Below are positions 62,139 through 64,000 of a DNA stretch of 64,000 nt, piece after piece (the first letter of the stretch is position 1; each line of letters opens with the position of its first letter). Location: contig KV908378.1 in the NCBI GenBank assembly GCA_002005505.1, positions 284,674 to 348,673 on the forward strand. The letters are read 5' to 3'. Made by a program: the position numbers and the translations under genes. This DNA is from Botryococcus braunii. Its lineage: Eukaryota > Chlorophyta > Trebouxiophyceae. The notes under the pieces are model-generated. The model saw only the letters and a list, made by a program, of their open reading frames with translations. It was not told where the DNA came from and did no database searches.

Positions 62139-62663
62139 TCAATCTTCGCTCCTTTCTGACAGTCTGGAGTCTCCGTCCTCGTCCTCACTGTCGTCTTCTG
62201 TTTCCCACTCGTCCACTTCAAATTGTCCTTCGCCGTAGAGAATTAGATGATCAATGAAATCGTCTCCCAGGCTGCTCAAAGCTAGCTCAATCGCTGCGTA
62301 GGCCGCTTTCTCGGTCCAATATGCTTCGTGCGACGGACCTCCTGTTTGCTGTAAGCACCTCTCAAAGATTGCTCGTGTCAGATATCCTGGCTCTCCGTTG
62401 ATGAACGAGATTTCCCAAACAGTGAATTTATATGCTGGATAAATCGGGAAACGCTCTCGGAACCACTGAGGTGGGGTAAGTGCTCCTCGTCCGTGTGCTT
62501 CGTGGACGAAGTCCTTCACTAGGAATACCCGTTCGTCTATCGTTCGTGGGCCTGTCTCTCCTCCTGCCTTTCTTCGCTCGTTATATGTTGGAGGAGGAGG
62601 TGGAGGTGGATGAGGTCTACTTCTGCCCGTGCTCATACGTCCGGTTTGTCGCGTTCGCGCCAT
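62139..62663 (-). CDS. Copia-element first ORF with histone H3-tail-like N-terminus
   Basis: 174 codons, ATG at 62661-62663, TGA at 62139-62141. After Met it reads ARTRQTGRMSTGRSRP; histone H3 begins ARTKQTARKSTGGKAP, so 10 of 16 positions are identical, with Arg at K4, Met at K9 and Ser at K14. Ala after Met should allow Met removal, exposing an H3-like N-terminus. A polyproline run (residues about 19-27), a globular-looking middle (about 35-145, with TPPQWFRERFP and WEISFINGEPGYL; no family recognised) and an acidic Asp/Glu tail follow. It is in the same reading frame as gag, six codons upstream of the gag Met, separated only by the TGA. Function unknown; a chromatin-targeting or anti-silencing role is inference. 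Confidence 0.8.
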   Translation of the reverse strand: MARTRQTGRMSTGRSRPHPPPPPPPTYNERRKAGGETGPRTIDERVFLVKDFVHEAHGRGALTPPQWFRERFPIYPAYKFTVWEISFINGEPGYLTRAIFERCLQQTGGPSHEAYWTEKAAYAAIELALSSLGDDFIDHLILYGEGQFEVDEWETEDDSEDEDGDSRLSERSED

Positions 62664-62712
62664 CGCAGACTACTCTGCCCAAGTCATACATTTTTCATGC
62701 CTCAGCAGAAAA

Positions 62713-62729
62713 GTGGTGGGCCCATAACC
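62713..62729 (-). other. Primer-binding site complementary to the anticodon arm of initiator tRNA-Met
   Basis: Directly inside the 5' LTR. The plus strand here reads GTGGTGGGCCCATAACC, the anticodon stem and loop of plant initiator tRNA-Met with CAT as the anticodon (62723-62725); the element strand is its complement. Internal, half-tRNA priming is known for Drosophila copia and some plant and algal copia elements. Confidence 0.9.
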
Positions 62730-63130
62730 TGTAAACTTTTGTGCTTGGCGTTCCCTGTATGACCCGGCACGAGGGTGTTAAGCCCGGCGACACTCTTGTT
62801 GTGCGTAGAGAAACAAGCAGTGTCGTCTGTGAGTGAAGAGACTTGACTGGCAACAGTAAAGTAGCAAACACCCGAAGTGCTTTTGATGTCCCAATCAAGT
62901 GCCTCAATCCTTCGAGCCAGGAGCATATAGCCTTTTGAGCAAACCGTGTCCGATTACCTCATCCTTTCTTATTAACGTGCAATTGGTCTAGATTGGTTCT
63001 GGCAGAACTCCTGGGTTCTGCCACTGATTACTCATTCTACTAACTGTTCTCTCTGGTAATTGACGATGATCTGGCCACTATTACTCTTCTGAGGGAAAGG
63101 CACCAAAAATGTTCTGTCACTATTATAACA
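62730..63130 (-). repeat. 5' LTR of the copia element
   Basis: 401 bp, indistinguishable by eye from the left copy. Confidence 0.97.

Positions 63131-64000
<870 letters not shown>

Larger units (their letters stand above)
56463..63130 (-). mobile_element. Ty1/copia LTR retrotransposon, full length, very recent
   Basis: 6668 bp on the minus strand between two 401-bp LTRs (56463-56863 and 62730-63130) in which I find no difference, flanked by the 5-bp duplication CCTAC (56458-56462 and 63131-63135). Domain order gag, protease, integrase, RT, RNase H is that of Ty1/copia. An extra ORF precedes gag. Three features prevent a single continuous reading: a TGA between the first ORF and gag (62139-62141), a frame change between gag and protease, and a one-base shortfall in a C-run (plus-strand G-run 60477-60481) inside the integrase region. 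The purine tract GGCAAGGGGAAG abuts the left LTR. Confidence 0.97.

Noticed and set aside
62713..62729. Initiator tRNA-Met gene
   Set aside because: Only the anticodon arm is present; no acceptor stem, D or T arm around it. It is a primer-binding site.

Overview
This is a eukaryotic nuclear window from a repeat-rich genome with small exons and kilobase-scale introns packed with microsatellites. The gene set points to a streptophyte alga with flagellated sperm, most likely a charophyte such as Chara (an inference, moderate confidence). Evidence for this is a plant-type PP2C, a five-BRCT MEI1-like protein of land-plant length, a plant-type S26-like protein, and an EF-hand/WD40 gene of the WDR49/CFAP337 cilia family, alongside LTR retrotransposons of Ty3 and Ty1/copia type. 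No rRNA, tRNA gene or CRISPR array was seen.

Layout. 1-3950 (+): 3' half of a PP2C phosphatase gene. 3951-6405: no confident gene. 6406-7276 (-), perhaps to 7570: S26 signal-peptidase-like gene that has lost both catalytic residues. 8308-24656 (+): a 16-exon MEI1/TopBP1-like BRCT gene whose exon phases close perfectly to 961 codons. 24657-26715: no gene seen. 26716-29180 (-): decayed non-LTR retrotransposon with a restriction-like endonuclease. 29390 to about 41340 (+): EF-hand plus WD40 gene. 45870-48152 (-): alpha/beta-hydrolase gene. 48422-48664 (-): LYR-motif protein. 50050-55906 (-): complete Ty3/gypsy chromovirus-like element with 5-bp target duplication. 56463-63130 (-): complete Ty1/copia element with 401-bp LTRs I could not tell apart and a 5-bp target duplication. 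63131-64000: AT arrays and a duplicated foldback.

The most striking object is the first ORF of the copia element. Its N-terminus reads like the histone H3 tail (9 of the first 12 residues after Met identical), with methionine at the H3K9 position and arginine at K4. A K9M-type tail is known to poison H3K9 methyltransferases, so the element may encode an anti-silencing histone mimic. The Ty3 element next to it carries the opposite module, a chromodomain with its aromatic cage residues.

Other points: (i) the PP2C exon 2 end and its splice donor have been amplified into an eight-copy minisatellite; (ii) several long introns of the BRCT gene have (GT)n near the 5' end and (AC)n nearer the 3' end, so the pre-mRNA could fold splice sites together; (iii) the copia element's primer-binding site matches the anticodon arm, not the 3' end, of initiator tRNA-Met.
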